This document shows, in pieces, positions 23,976 to 36,183 of a DNA stretch of 64,000 nucleotides (position 1 is its first letter; each line of letters begins with the position of its first letter). Under the pieces are notes generated by a model that did not search any database, was not told the DNA's origin, and saw nothing but the letters and a program-made list of their open reading frames with translations. The stretch lies in assembly GCA_008711295.1 (NCBI GenBank), contig VUYV01000753.1:3622-67621 (forward strand), in the 5' to 3' direction. A program made the translations under genes and the position numbers. Source of the DNA: Anarhynchus alexandrinus. Lineage: Eukaryota > Chordata > Aves > Charadriiformes > Charadriidae.

Positions 23976-26246
23976 GAGTGAGAATGGAACCAGACATCCA
24001 GTAACAGACTGCTCTGCGTCCTGCCAGGCGTTGCTGAAGAGGTAGGAGGTCCTGGTTTGCCCTTTTTTTCCCCCTTCCCCTTTCTCCCACTGCTTCGCTG
24101 AGCAGTTCCCTGCCCGGCAGAGTCTGATGGGGAAAGGCTCTCAAAATCGCTCCTCGGAGGGGAAGAACCATCCTGGCATAACAGAGGGGAACGGAAAAGG
24201 ATGATTCTGTGTTCCTTTCTAATTCTCTGACAACTGTGGCAGCTAGGGCTGGTAGGTGAATCACCTCTCTGAGACTCCGCGTTTAAATTATATTTTTATT
24301 ATTTTCCATTACCGCTGCCCAAGACAAGGGAGGAGACTCTCACGGTTTTACAAATGGAGCAAGGCACCCAGGAGCCCCTGATTTTCAGTGGGAAACGAGC
24401 GTTTAAACGGTCCTTTGTGCCTTTGAAAACCCTTCCCTGTTAAGGTGAGCTTCGTGGTGGAAGAAGCCCTAGTGCGGTTTAGTCCCCGCTACCTTTATTA
24501 GAAGAAGAAAATCCTTCTAAAGGTAACTTGATGGTGGTTTATCGCTCTCCGTGTGGGGAGGACGTTTCTGATCATAGCAGACTATTTAATCTGTCTGACA
24601 AAAGCATAGCAAGACCCGAGAGTGGGAACCTGAAAGCAGCCAAGTTCAGGCTTAGACGTGAAATTTATATTTTAAACAGTCGGAGTTGTTAACCCTGGAA
24701 ATAACTGGACAGATTCTCTGTCGCTGCGCTCTATTGATGCTGTCGGATGCAGCTGGCACGGGGATGCCGGGTCCAGGCTCTGCGCCGCAAACAGCATCCC
24801 GCCGGTTATTCCAGACTGATGCCGGAGTCTTGTGGCTGCCGGGCGTCTGGGGCAGAAGTCGGATCTTCCACACGGCTGCGTGCTGTTCTTTTGGACACGT
24901 CAGCGTTGTCAGAGCTAATTAGGCTGTGTCCCAGACAGCGCTTCGTTGCTCTGTACAGCTGGTTAAAGTTGAGGTCCAGAGCTGAAGATGACAAAGAAGT
25001 CGCAGGAGTGACTTGGGAGGTTCGTGCTGCGGTTCTGTGCTGGTTGTAACAAATGTTAGAAAAAGGGGTGTTTATGACCAGATGATTATTTATTTTTTTT
25101 TTACATTTTTACGTGCCTCTTGAAAACCTGTGGTGGTCTTTTTTGATGTCCTAAAAACCAGCTGAATGTTGACATCCCTCCCGTGCTGAAGTCTCCCAGT
25201 GGCAGTTCAAAGCCAACCGTGCCTGTTGCTCCCCGCGCGTTTAGAGTGTAATGGCAGCCTAATTTCTTCCCTCTGCCTGCGGCCTCTCTCCAGGGACGTC
25301 TGTTCGGAAAAGCCACGCGTTGTTTGGCGCGATGGGTGACGCTCAAAGCTTGCAACCACCGCGGCCCAGTCAGGAGCGCTGCGGTCTTTCGAGGGCGAGG
25401 GGCGGCTGAAGCCCCTTGACTTGTGAAGACTCTCTGTTGGCGTTTCACTGACGTCCCTGTTCTTCAATGGAAACGTATCACTGTGCGACTTGGGATTTTA
25501 ATTGAATTCACGGCAAAGCAATAATAGCGGCGGCCTCAGCCCGTCCCAGCATTGCCACCGAAGTTCTATTTATTTATTTTTATTTTCACAGCTAACCAGA
25601 GCCTTAAATACTGCTTATCTGATACTGCTTCAATGGGGAAGATGATGGGGTCTTTTGAAAGAGTCAGGTACCCACTGTTTACTGTTTATTTGCTGTTTAC
25701 TGCAGCAAATACATTTGTACGAGCACATTCTGGCAGTTGGCTCTCTGTGGATGCGGCAGCCGCAAAAGGGGAAAGAAACCGTTTGGAAGTCCTCAAACAC
25801 ACCCCGCTCGAGCACCTGCGTGCCTTTGGAAAGGCGAAGATGCATGAGAGGTCGTTGGGCTGCTGCGGCTAAAGAGAAGGGGTTTTGTCAGGTGGTTGAA
25901 GCTCTGTTTCAAATCTCCACCATCGAGGTTGCTCACAGGCACCGGGGAGACAGGAAAGTCGGGAGAAGCTGGATGACGGTCGCCCTAATGCTTTGGGAAT
26001 GTTTGCGGGGTGGGGGCCACCGTTTCGCTGTGTGATGGGTAGCGTTGAGAAGGGTGCAGAGTGATTTCCCTAAGGAGTGAGGAGCCGCGTGATCCTGGGC
26101 CATGAAATGTTGATGTTTAGCTTCACGTAGCTGAGCAGCTTGGTTGGGAAAAGTCACCTTCAAGATCAAGACTGCGTAAGGGAAACAAAGGCGGGGATCT
26201 CAGGGAAGGGATGGTTCTGCTGTCACGCTTGGTGCGTGGTGTCAAG
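23976..26246. other. Unique non-coding DNA
   Basis: No gene or repeat family recognised. A T-rich tract lies at 25087-25110, and TTTATTTATTTTTATTTTC at 25568-25586. Open frames up to about 145 codons lack known motifs. Confidence 0.5.
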
Positions 26247-26437
26247 ATGTGACAAGCACTGGCACAGGCTGCCCAGAGAGGCTGTGGAGTCTCCTTCTCT
26301 GGAGATATTCCAAACCCGCCTGGACGTGATCCTGTCCAACCTGGTCTGGGTGACCCTGCTTTGGCAGGGAGGTTGGACGAGGTGATCTCCAGAGGTCCCT
26401 TCCACCCCCTGCCAGTCTGTGACCGTTCCGTGATCTT
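26247..26437 (+). mobile_element. CR1 3' end, older subfamily
   Basis: Sense. CAAGCACTGGCACAGGCTGC, then CTCTGGAGATATTCCAAACC, GACCCTGCTTTGGCAGGG, and GATCTCCAGAGGTCCCTTCC with a degraded tail GTTCCGTGAT. The GATCTCCAGAGG form of the terminal block distinguishes it from families A and B. Confidence 0.9.
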
Positions 26438-26920
26438 TGCGGTGACATTGGTGCGGTCTGTCTTTCCTCCTTTCGGAACTTTCTCTCCCAGCTTGATCAT
26501 CTAAACCCCTTCGAGCTCTGCCAGGCGTTGTGGGCTGAGCAAGAAGCAGGGATTTTGTGAAACCCATGTGAAACTTGGTGGGGTGCCAAGATGGAAAGCG
26601 AGGTGCAGCGTTAGTTGTGTTTGCCTGACAGAAGGTTCTCAGTGGGCTTTTATTAATAATAATACTTTGTACTACTGATATCTTTCGTCCAAGGATATGC
26701 AAATATTAATTGATGGAGAAATTCCCTGCACTCAACTTGATGCCATTTCTTTGTTTGTTCTCATATAACACAATAACTTCTGAATGTCACACCTCATCCG
26801 TGCAAAACTTGGAGGAGGGGGGAATGTTCTAACCATCAATAAGCAGAACCTTTACAGGTTTGAAGAGGGAAACGTGGGCCTGGAAATGCCAAAATGGAGA
26901 GGACAGAAGAGGGAAGGGAA
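26438..26920. other. Unique spacer
   Basis: Nothing recognised beyond an (AAT)-like TTAATAATAATAC at 26652-26664. Confidence 0.45.
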
Positions 26921-27289
26921 CAGAATCGCAGAATCTCCTAGATTGGAAAAGACCTGTACGATCATCCAGTCCAATCATCAACCTAACACTGCCAAGCCCA
27001 CCACTGAACCATGTCCCTGAGCACTGTATCTACATGACCCTTAAATACCTCCAGGGATGGGGACTCCCCCACTGCCCTGGGTAACACGTTCTAACACCTG
27101 ATGACCCTTGCAGTGAAGAAATTCTTCCTAATATCCAATCTGAACTTCCCCTGGCACAACTTGAAGACATTTCCTCTTGTTCTATCAGCTGTTACTTGAC
27201 GGAACAGGTCGACTCCCACCTCTCTGCAACCTCCTTTCAGATAGTTGTAGAGAGCGAGAAGGTCTCCCCTGAGCCTTCTTTTCTCCAGG
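26921..27289 (-). mobile_element. Older CR1 subfamily, 370-base fragment
   Basis: Antisense. Tail CAGAATCGCAGAATC, then GATCATCCAGTCCAATCATC, CCATGTCCCTGAGCAC, TACCTCCAGGGATGGGGACT, ATTCTTCCTAATATCC, and the ORF2 C-terminal end at CCTTCTTTTCTCCAGG. Diverged from families A-C; resembles the copy at 50034-50266. Confidence 0.9.
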
Positions 27290-28566
27290 AACGGAGCGCA
27301 CCCGGAGGAACAGAGGTGAAGGAACAGTAACAAGGGTAGAGAGCAGCCTGGGGAAGCTGTGGCAGTGAGGAAGATGAAGGAACAGACAGATCCTTTGGTA
27401 CGGGGTGCGAACTGTGCCGACAAAAGCAACGCTGGCAGGTGGACTGATAGAAAAAAAATATTTGAAGATTTCACCGAAAGTCAGTGGCAGCGCTGGGAAC
27501 AGAACCGAGGCGTTCTTGTCTAGGGCCTCCGTATTTTGAGCACAAGACCGACTTTTGGGGCCAGTCTCGCAACGGGTATGCGCTGGCATTGTACGTGAAG
27601 CAATGTCAACTCCTGCTAGATCTAGCCTTGGATGGCTTGATTGGAATCTATGGTGGTAATTATTCACGCTTACCATTTGTATTTTGGGACTAATTAACTG
27701 TTCTAGGTTCCTATAAAGAATATTGTCAACTATTTAATGGCTCATTGAGTTTAGCAGGATTTCTCGCTTCTCTTTTACCATTTCAACAGAATAGTTATTG
27801 TGATTTGTGGCTCCGAGGAACAGCTCGTGAGCTGTGAGCAGCCCGTGCATATTATGATGTTCGTTCTACCCTTTGACAAATGGGTTTTAATTGGCTTTAC
27901 ACGTATTCCGCTTGATGATACGAGGCGTCGGAAGATAGGAGATACGCTACTAGGGTTTTTCTCAAAACACATAAAAGCAGTGCCTTCCTGCCACCGCGCA
28001 CTCCACAGATGCTTTCCAACTTTAGGCGACGAGCATGAACACTTATAATTAATTCTTGTGGGTGTTCATCCATTGGTCTTGCGTCTGCCTTCACAAAGGC
28101 GTTCGCGCCAAGGTCTTCAGCCTAATCTTGCACTAACAAAAGGACTTTAGATTTCTGACTCCCTCCGTGCGTTGGCTGTTGAATACTTCTGAAAATGTCT
28201 GTTTGTCCAGTGAAAAGCGTGGACTGTTGTGAATATTTAGTCCTAATTTTGGTTGCAAGGTTTTTAAAAACGTGGCCTGGAGCACTCCTGAAATTATTAA
28301 TTGTTCACGTGAGCCTTTGTGACTCGCTTCTCTACATTTTCGTAAGGAAGTGCGTTTGTTGCGGTCTCAAACCCACATTTCTCAAAATAATGGGTTCCTG
28401 TGCTATACGATCCTACCCGAAACTGCGCCGTGTGCGGGTCTGGGAACGTGTGTCGCAGAGATGCTCCTGAAGTACTTAATTGCCACTGCTGTTTTAGTAG
28501 ATGGGGAGGGCGGTGTGATCGCAGGCTGGCTGGGGCGTTTGAGGTTGAACCTGCGCCCTGGTGTTT
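27290..28566. other. Unique non-coding DNA
   Basis: No gene or repeat recognised. AT-rich around 27650-27790. Open frames are short and unsupported. Confidence 0.5.
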
Positions 28567-29338
28567 CACGGAATCGCGGAATTTTCAGAGTTGGAAGGGA
28601 CCTCTAGAGATCACCTGTCCCACTCCCCTGCCAAAGCAGGACTGCCCAGAGCACAGCACTCAGGACTGCATCCAGGCGGGGCTTGAAAACCTCCAGAGAA
28701 GGGGACTCCCCCACCCCCTGGGCAGCCTGTGCCACTGCTCTGCCACCCCAACCGGGAAGAAGTTTTTCCGTGTGTTGGAACAGAACTTCCTATGTTCCAA
28801 CTTGTGCCCATTGCCCCTCGTCCTGTCACTGGGAACCACCGAGAAGAGTCTGGCTCCATCCTCCTTCAGCCCACCCTTTAGATACTTGTACGCAGTAATA
28901 AGGTCTCCCCTCAGCCTTCTCTTCTCCAGGCTAAAGAGTCCCAGCGCTCTCAGCCTCTCCTCATACGGGAGATGCTCCAATCCCTCCATCATCTTCGTTG
29001 CCTTACGCTGGACTCTCTCCAGCAGTTCCCTGTCCCTCTTGTTCTGGAGAGTCCAGAACTGGACACAGTCTTCCAGTTGTGGCCTCACCAGTGCAGAGTA
29101 GAGGGGGAGAATGACCTCCCTCGACCTACTGGCCACACTCTTCCCTATGCAGCCCAGGATGCCATTGGCCTTTTTGGTGACAAGGGCACATTGCTGGGTC
29201 ATGGATAATTTACTATCTACCAGGACCCCCAGATCCTTCTCCTCAGAACTGCTTCCCAGCAGGTCCACCCCTAACCCATACTGGTGCCCAGCATTCTTCC
29301 TCCCCAGGGGCAGGACCTTGCACTTGCTCTTGTTGAAC
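28567..29338 (-). mobile_element. CR1 with long ORF2 C-terminal remnant
   Basis: Antisense CR1 of about 770 bases. Tail CACGGAATCGCGGAATTTTC, terminal block GGACCTCTAGAGATCACC, then the 3' region and a long stretch of ORF2. The 5' end is at CACTTGCTCTTGTTGAACC near 29338. Terminal block type (CTAGAGATC) sets it apart from families A and B. Confidence 0.93.
28660..29268 (-). pseudogene. CR1 ORF2 C-terminal fragment
   Basis: An open frame of about 200 codons lies within the CR1 at 28567. It contains the hallmark strings [50 protein letters not shown] and [15 protein letters not shown], which belong to the region downstream of the reverse transcriptase core in CR1 ORF2. The catalytic motifs and the endonuclease are absent and no promoter region remains, so it cannot mobilise itself. 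It is the best preserved ORF2 tail of its subfamily in the window. Confidence 0.88.
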
Positions 29339-29666
29339 CAGGAAGAACATGGGGGACGGGTGAGGCTGAGCGAGAGGGCAAGGGCAGCATTCTGGTGGGA
29401 ATTATGTCCTCATCCTTACTCATGCTCTCATGGAGTTCTGGTGTGCGGATCACAAGGTGCTCATAGCTGAGGCTGAGCCGGGCAAGAGGAAGAAGGAACA
29501 AGGGAGTGTTTTGAGATTCGTTCTGTTTACAGAGGGTTTAGACCTTTCGCCAGCCGCATGGAGTTAAGAGGACAAATTTTGACACCTTACCCAAGGTGGG
29601 GCTCCACCCTCACATTGCTCCACTACCACTGTTTCCTTCCCTGTGTAGCTTAACCCTGTGCTGTGT
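29339..29666. other. Unique spacer between CR1 fragments
   Basis: No gene or repeat recognised. Confidence 0.45.
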
Positions 29667-29725
29667 GATAGAATCCTAGACTGGTTTAGGTTGGAAGATC
29701 AAGTTCCACCCCACCTGCCATAGAT
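29667..29725 (-). mobile_element. Tiny CR1 3' fragment
   Basis: Antisense tail GATAGAATCCTAGACTGG then TTTAGGTTGGAAGATCAAG and CACCTGCCATAGAT. Part of the terminal block is deleted (the GGACCTTGAAG portion is missing). About 60 bases. Confidence 0.75.
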
Positions 29726-32459
29726 AATCAAACCACGGATGAATGGGGGCAATAGGACAATTCCTATTTACCTTTTGCCTGGACATTGTTTTCAGGTTTT
29801 TTTATCTGCCTGAAGAATGAATTGGGAGGATCTCAAGTGTTTGTTAAAATACCGGCGTTAAAACCAACTCAACCTTGAGTTCAACTTTAATTTAGTACTT
29901 CAAGAGCCAGCGGAGGAGGATTGTGAGCTCCTTTCATGTGGAGCAGACACGGGGTGGTGACCATTTTAGGCTGTTGTCAGGCTGAAAGGAGTGAAGGCCA
30001 ATTACCTATGGGCAAAGTTCTGTCTCAAATTCTCCGAATCATCCGCTCACCTGAACAAGGGGAGAAAACAGAGCCCTTTTGTTCGCTTTGTAGATCACCA
30101 GAAGATCGGCTGTTATTATTGCAAAAGAAGTAAACACCAAAACACATGAGGACTTGAGCAGGGGTGATAGGCAGGAGAGCGGTCAGGGAACTGAAAACCT
30201 GCGCCTCCGCGCATGGACGGAGGTACCAGGGGACAGAAAAGGTTGGGAATCGGGTGCGTAAGAGGCAGAGAAGGACCACCGGGAGGAATTTATACTAATT
30301 TTGCTTAATACGTGGTTCCCGTAAATGTTTTCTAGTGCCTGTCTCATCACCATATATTGCGACTGAAGTAAACATTTTCTTTTGCTCGGCAAGATTTCAT
30401 CTGAGATAGGTGTGTAGCGTTAAATAATTCAGTGTCATCAGCGTCTGAGGTGTGTGTTAACAGCATTCAAATGAGACTTTGTGGAAGACAGACTCGATCA
30501 AAAGAAAGAAGAAAAAAAACAAACCCCAAAATAATCTCCCAAAGTAGTTTTTTGGCAATAGGTCTGCTAAATCTTTAACAGCCTTCTCTCATGCTAAATA
30601 GCGAAGCCGATTTGCAAATGCCGACGCGCAGGGTTGCGTGTGCGGGCTTGTAGGCTACCGGGGTATGACCCAGCTTGTTGCACAATCCGCGCCTATCACC
30701 GATGAGATAATGAAGAAATCCTGGTGGGGGAAAAAGAAAAAAAAAACCCTAATAGCAATATTTTTATTGACGTTTCGGCTTTGCTGAAGGAAGAGGGGAG
30801 CGGCTGTGGGAGGTGGGCAGTGCGTTTGGCTGGCGAGGCAGGGAGGGGTGTTCTTGGTCACGTCTTGCGGTTTGATATTCTGCGCAGGGATTGGCGTCAC
30901 GCTTCTGCGACACAGGAATTGTAGAACCGGGGCTTCGGATCCCGATTCACTTTCGGCTGCCTGCGCTGGCTTATGCTCACGGTAACGGCATCGCCGCGTT
31001 TCGCTTAAACACCGGAGGGGTTCAAATAATAAAAAAAGCGAGCACAAAAGCTTCGAAACAGGAGATATTAACTGATTATTCTGCTGGTAAAGGGTTAACA
31101 TTTCTTCTCCCTCTCTCCCCAAAATACACCCAAATCCTCAAGAGAAAATGTGCCTCGTGCAATCTGTATTGCAGATCTCTTATCCAGGCTGCAGATTTAC
31201 TGAGTGTCTTAAATCGGTGCCCGCGTCTCTTGCGCAGAAGGCCCTCCTGGGTGCAAGAGCACTCTCTCCCTGCTTTCAGTCCCTGCCAGGAATAGGCAGG
31301 TTTCAGTTTTATTTATTTTTCCTGGTTTGTTCTTTCTCTTTTCTTTTTTTTTCCTGCTTTCTTTCTTAATTCCACCCTCCTCCTCTGCTGCCCTTTGTTG
31401 TGGAGATGCCAAACCAGACCCTCAGGTGGCGTAAGTCACCGCAGAGGCGTTGGCTTTGGTAGGAGCTGCACTGACATAGACCGCTGGCTTTACGCTGGGC
31501 CACTAGAGGATGTAGAAAGCTGATAAAAACCGCTTTCCCACAATATTTAAAAGCCTCTTCACCCCAAAGGCATAGAGCCCCCGGGGTGGGACATTTCTGC
31601 CCCCCTCCAGCTGGCCAAGAACTGACCCTTAATGTCTTTTTTTTTTTGTCTTGTTTTCATCTGCTGCCATTTACTTTGGTTTCTTTCAGCGAGTGAGCAG
31701 GTCTGGGTCCCCAAAAAATCAATAATTTGGGTTGTCTAATGTCTTATATATAAACTAAGCTTTCCAGTTTTGGCTTCATCGATACGTCTCAGTGTGTATT
31801 TGCCCTAAAACCTCCCCCAAATATTAACTACCATTATTAGATAATCGCAGCTATCGCACACGGAGATGGTGTTCCTTTCCTCCCTCCTGCCCCAGGTGTG
31901 CGGTTTGACTCTAATAATGTCAGAATCATGAGTTTTTAAAGCCCAGTAATTTATTTTTTTCTGGTTGAATTCAATGGACATCACAGAGCTGAGAGGAGAA
32001 AATACAATCCATCTTCTGTGAAATGAACTCAGTCATCCTTCAGTTTATTGAGTGAGAGGGAATACGAAACAAATGCACAAATGTCAGAAGCAGTCTACAA
32101 GGGATCGTTCCATTTCTTTTTCCATTTGTTTCCTTGATTAAAATGATTTTTAACCGATTCCACTCTTAATTTAATATGACAAAATATAATTCACAGGAGG
32201 ATCCTCCCGAACCCCCCTGCCAAAGTTTGTGCTTGGCCAAATTTGCTGGCAATAGGGTGGTGATGGGGGAGGGAGGTTGCTGAACCATGCTTGTGCACGT
32301 CAACGATCTCTTTACCATAACTGTGGAAATGTGATGAGAAAACTTTTAGCTCCATTAAATTCAGTGGCGGATTCCTACTGATCGGAATGGGCTGGCAAAG
32401 TACCCAGTGGGGGTCGGCTGATTTCTTCTGACATGAAAGATGTGGTCTGGAGCACACGT
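29726..32459. other. Unique non-coding DNA
   Basis: No gene or repeat recognised. Contains A-rich and T-rich tracts (30730-30750, 31305-31365, 31637-31648). Open frames up to about 155 codons on both strands (30655-31295) overlap and have no known motif. Confidence 0.5.
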
Positions 32460-32867
32460 CTGGTGAGGAGCGGCTGAGGGACCTGGGGGTGTTCAGCCTG
32501 GAGAAGAGGAGGCTGAGGAGAGACCTTCTCGCTCTCTACAGCTCCCTGAAGGGAGGGGGTAATGAGGGGGGGGCGGTCTCTGCTCCCAAGGAACAGGTGA
32601 TGGGACAAGAGGGAATGGCCTCAAGTTGTGCCAAGGGAGGTTTAGGATGGATATTAAGAAAAAGTTCTTCATGGAGAGGGTTGTCAAGCACTGGCACAGG
32701 CTGCCCAGGGCAGTGGTGGAGTCACCATCCCTGGAGGTATCTAAAAGGCATGCAGACGTGGTGCTGAGGGACAATGGTTTAGTGGTGGGCTTGGCAGTGC
32801 TGGGTTAATCGTTGGACTTGATGATTTTAAAGGTCTTTTCCAATCTGAACGATTCTATGATTCTCTG
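32460..32867 (+). mobile_element. CR1 older subfamily with ORF2 end and full 3' tail
   Basis: Sense. GGAGCGGCTGAGGGACCTGG and GTTCAGCCTGGAGAAGAGG mark the ORF2 C-terminal region. Then CAAGCACTGGCACAGGCTGC, the block GACGTGGTGCTGAGGGAC and GTTGGACTTGATGATTTTAA typical of this subfamily, and tail GATTCTATGATTCT. About 400 bases. Confidence 0.93.
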
Positions 32868-32939
32868 GTCCTTGGGCTGCAGGGAGCGCCTGATGCCCCG
32901 CGCTGAGGCTGGGACAGGGCAGGGATGATCTCCATGCCT

Positions 32940-33313
32940 GCAGGAGGTGCGCAGTAGTGGAGGGTCTGTTTTGCCATGTAGAGGAGCTGCAGGAGGAACT
33001 CAGCAGGCCGTGCGGCATCAGAGGCGATGGGAAAGAGAGGGATCACATCTTTGGGATCTTGCACTTTGAGACTTGCCTGAAGCCCCAAGTGTACTGGAGG
33101 TGGTGCAGGCAGTCTGTGCTTGGCCGGTTGGGAAACGGAGACTCCTGTCACGATGACAACTGGAAGCTTGTAACTTCTGGCAACAGAAGCTTTTTTTACA
33201 GACGTGTTGACGTGGTGCTGAGGGACATGGTTAGTGGTGGTTTGGGCAGTGCTTAGGTTAACGGTTGGACTTGATGATCTCAAAGGTCCCTTCCAACCTC
33301 AATGATTCTATGA
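32940..33313 (+). mobile_element. CR1 with probable ORF1-like part fused to its 3' end
   Basis: The 3' part (33200-33313) is clear CR1 of the same subfamily as 32460: GACGTGGTGCTGAGGGACAT, GTTGGACTTGATGATCTC, AATGATTCTATGA. The upstream 260 bases are not from ORF2. Their open frame (32957-33256) reads VEELQEELSR and later DNWKLVTSG, which resemble the coiled-coil and following region of avian CR1 ORF1-type proteins as I know them. If so, this copy joins the 5' end to the 3' end with ORF2 deleted. The 3' end is secure; the 5' assignment is tentative. Confidence 0.55.
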
Positions 33314-34453
33314 AGAGTGGGTCTTTCAGCGATACTTTTCTGCCTATGAGCTTATTCTGCTGGCTGCAGATAGGCCTTTTGCAAGCAGTGGACTGGTAAT
33401 TTCTGTGCTAAAATTGAATCCCATGGATTGTTCACAGTAGACCCCACTCTGCAGTCATGCACATTGAGGGATTCACACCTCTCCACAGAACCCTCTGCAG
33501 CCACGTTCTGCTTTCCCTGCTCCCCACCATGGGGCTCCTTCATGGGGTCCTTCAGAAACTCCCGGGCGGTACTCACTGTGTAAATAAGGTTGGTTGAACT
33601 GAAATGTATGATTAATTGTGGCGTGAGTCACACCAGTGACATGAGAACATAAGCAACAAGACCAGTAATCCATCCAGCTCCTCGTTACTGCGCTGTAGGA
33701 ACAGGGCGGTGTGTGTAGTTCCCCAGACGCAAACCTTTCCAGTGAGATCATACAGTGTCTTTTCCGTTTCCCAAACGAATAAATATTTTCATGTAGGAGG
33801 CAGAAGTATTTCCAGCATTCCACAAGGATTATGAATGGATCCTCTTAGCAGTCACTCGGGGCCAGAAAATGTTATTCCGCTCTCACAAGAAACCCGTGGA
33901 ATGGGTTGTCCAGCGTCATGCGGGGAGACTGGGGCAGAAGCAGGATTACAAGCCAGATTACCCAACCCAATTTTGTGCTTTATCCACGGCGAGGTCCTAA
34001 TTCCCTTCTAAATCAGAGGATATCTGAGGTCTTTCTGTTTTTCTGAGTAGCTGTGGCTGTTCTTTGAACTCCAGTGCATAATAGAAATGAGTAATGGAAT
34101 GGAGCGTACAATGAAAATGAAGATCATGAAGAGCTCTCTTTCTGAAGCAGTACAAGATTATTTAGGGAAAAGTTTTTTCTTCTACTAAGGCCATTGTTGT
34201 TATATCAAATCTAATATCCTGAAGTGAAAAGAAAGTCTTGAAAAGTTGAAATAGAGGAGTAATGAATTAAGAGCCACCGGACTTTGTTAGTTTAATATTA
34301 CATTTTAAAGAGCCTGAATTTAAGTGAGAGATAATTTAACTAAGACACCATCAGTAATTTTTCTGCATGAATTTTAGAGCCAGATCTGAAACGGGAGTAA
34401 ATTTGTGCATCTGCAGAGATTCATAGTGGTGGAGGATCTGAACATCTGCATTT
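33314..34453. other. Unique non-coding DNA
   Basis: No gene or repeat recognised. AT-rich from about 34080 to 34350. Confidence 0.5.
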
Positions 34454-34590
34454 GAGCAACCTGGGCTGGTGGGAGGTGTCCCTGCCCAGGGCGGGGGGGT
34501 TGGAACGGGATGGTCTTTAAGGGTAGGGGGTTGGAACGAGATGGTCTTCAAGGTCCCTTCCAACTCGAACCACTCTATGGTTCAGTGATG
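34454..34590 (+). mobile_element. Short CR1 3' end with internal tandem duplication
   Basis: Sense. Starts at GAGCAACCTGGGCTGGTGGG (family A type) and ends with CACTCTATGGTTCAGTGATG. The 29-base block from GGGGGTTGGAAC to GGTCTTTAAGG at 34495-34523 is repeated at 34525-34553 with a few changes, so this copy has two versions of the region just before the terminal block. Confidence 0.88.
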
Positions 34591-36173
34591 GAGCAGGATT
34601 TAGCAGCCCTGGAGACTCGGTCCTCCCGCTGCCGGAGCAGCCGGTCCCGGCGATGGAAGTTCCTGATTCCCTTCGCTCTCTCCCGCTGCCCATCCACCAC
34701 CCCAACCCGCTGCTGGCACCACTCTGGGATGTGCCACGGGATCCGTGGCAATTCCGTGCCATCCCCGAAGCCAACGCAGGAGGGTAAATTAATGCTTAAT
34801 TAAAAGCTGACATAGGAAGGGAAATTAAATTAATGTCCTAATTAATGCTTCGGGTTTAGTCCAAATAGGAAACTTAATGATTCTCCAGCACTACACTTAC
34901 CTCTGAGCAGTGATGAATTTCGGCTCGTTTGGCCCCAATCCTGGAAAACATCCTCATTAAAAAATGTATTGAAGCCCACACTTAATTCTATTCCTGCCAT
35001 GCTTAATTGCCGGCCTGGATAGGGACGGAGTTAAGTGTTTGATTAAATAAGGTGGAGCTATTGGGAAAATTTTGCATAATGGTCCCCAATTTGCTCGGCT
35101 GATTTGGGTCTTAAAAAACTTGACTTAACATCCTCTGTTAGAGCGAATGGCATCAGTGAGTATTGCGGTGCGGCTTTTATCACGGCAGTTTTAGTGGCTT
35201 GGCTATTTTTGTAAACGTCCCTTCTTTACGATCGAGAAGAATGGAAAGTCTACGAGAGCGGCAAGTTTTCGGGGAAGGAAAATGAGAGCAGGGGAAGTAT
35301 TTGAAGGATTGAGACAGCGCGTTCGCCCTACCAGGGTTCTTTTCCCTGCACAAATCTGGGTTTGTTCGTGACGAAGGCTTCTGTTAGACAGCGTGTGGCG
35401 TGCAACGAAGCGCCAGCCTAAAAATGCTTTGCTTGGGTATTTAGGTTGCTCCGCTGGCTGGAAAATTAACTTCGTGGAATGGCCTTTGGATCCAAAAAAT
35501 GGAGTGGCTTTTGGATCCCTTTGTGGGGGGCAAATGCGGTGCCTCACCTCTGGGGAGGGAGAGGGGGAGAGGCAGAGGCGGGCGCTGGTAACGCGGGTGG
35601 CGGGAGATGAATTGCCGAAAGGTGTATTTTTGGTATCAAGGGCTATATTTATTCTTTATCAAGGGTTTGATAAAGAAAGCGGAGGAAGGAACGCTCCGGC
35701 TTACGCCACGTTGGTGGCATGAGAAGACCTATAATACCGCCTTGTGACCTTATGTTTTGTGAATTGATGGATGCAGCACGAGAGGCGTTAGCATCGGCAC
35801 TGTAGCACTCACTTTGTCAGTGGTATGACTCAGTCCTGCGGAGAAGCGAGCAAAATTGTTTCCCTGGCTTCCTACCCTTAAAGCTCTTTTTATTTTTTCC
35901 CCTTCTTTCGTAGCTTAGCAAAGCTGCAGGTTGAATTGATTGTAGCCTCTTCCAGAGCTTATGTGCATCACTTCAACCACGCCAATTAAGTGTATTGTGC
36001 ACTCAGATAGAAAGTCGCCATGAGTAGGTCGGTGTTACACCTCCCCAACGCTATGGGGAGGTCAAAAAAGGGGCTGAGCTGCTTTAACTGTAGGGAAAAG
36101 ACCAAAAAAAAAACCAAATTAGAAGTCTGAAGGAGATGCTTAAGTACACATGGAACTGTGATCCCCTTCTCCC
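34591..36173. other. Unique DNA including AT-rich motif cluster
   Basis: No gene recognised. The AT-rich portion at 34780-35110 is listed separately. The remainder is unremarkable. Confidence 0.45.
34780..35110. promoter_or_regulatory. AT-rich homeodomain-motif cluster, possible enhancer
   Basis: ATTAATG strings occur at about 34788, 34829 and 34841, with further CTTAAT/TTAAT cores at 34798, 34872, 34980, 35005 and a TTAAGTG string (NKX2-like) near 35032. The segment is free of recognisable repeats. Such spacing of TAAT cores is common in developmental enhancers, but AT-rich DNA produces many by chance. Confidence 0.25.
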
Positions 36174-36183
36174 CGTTCCCCTG

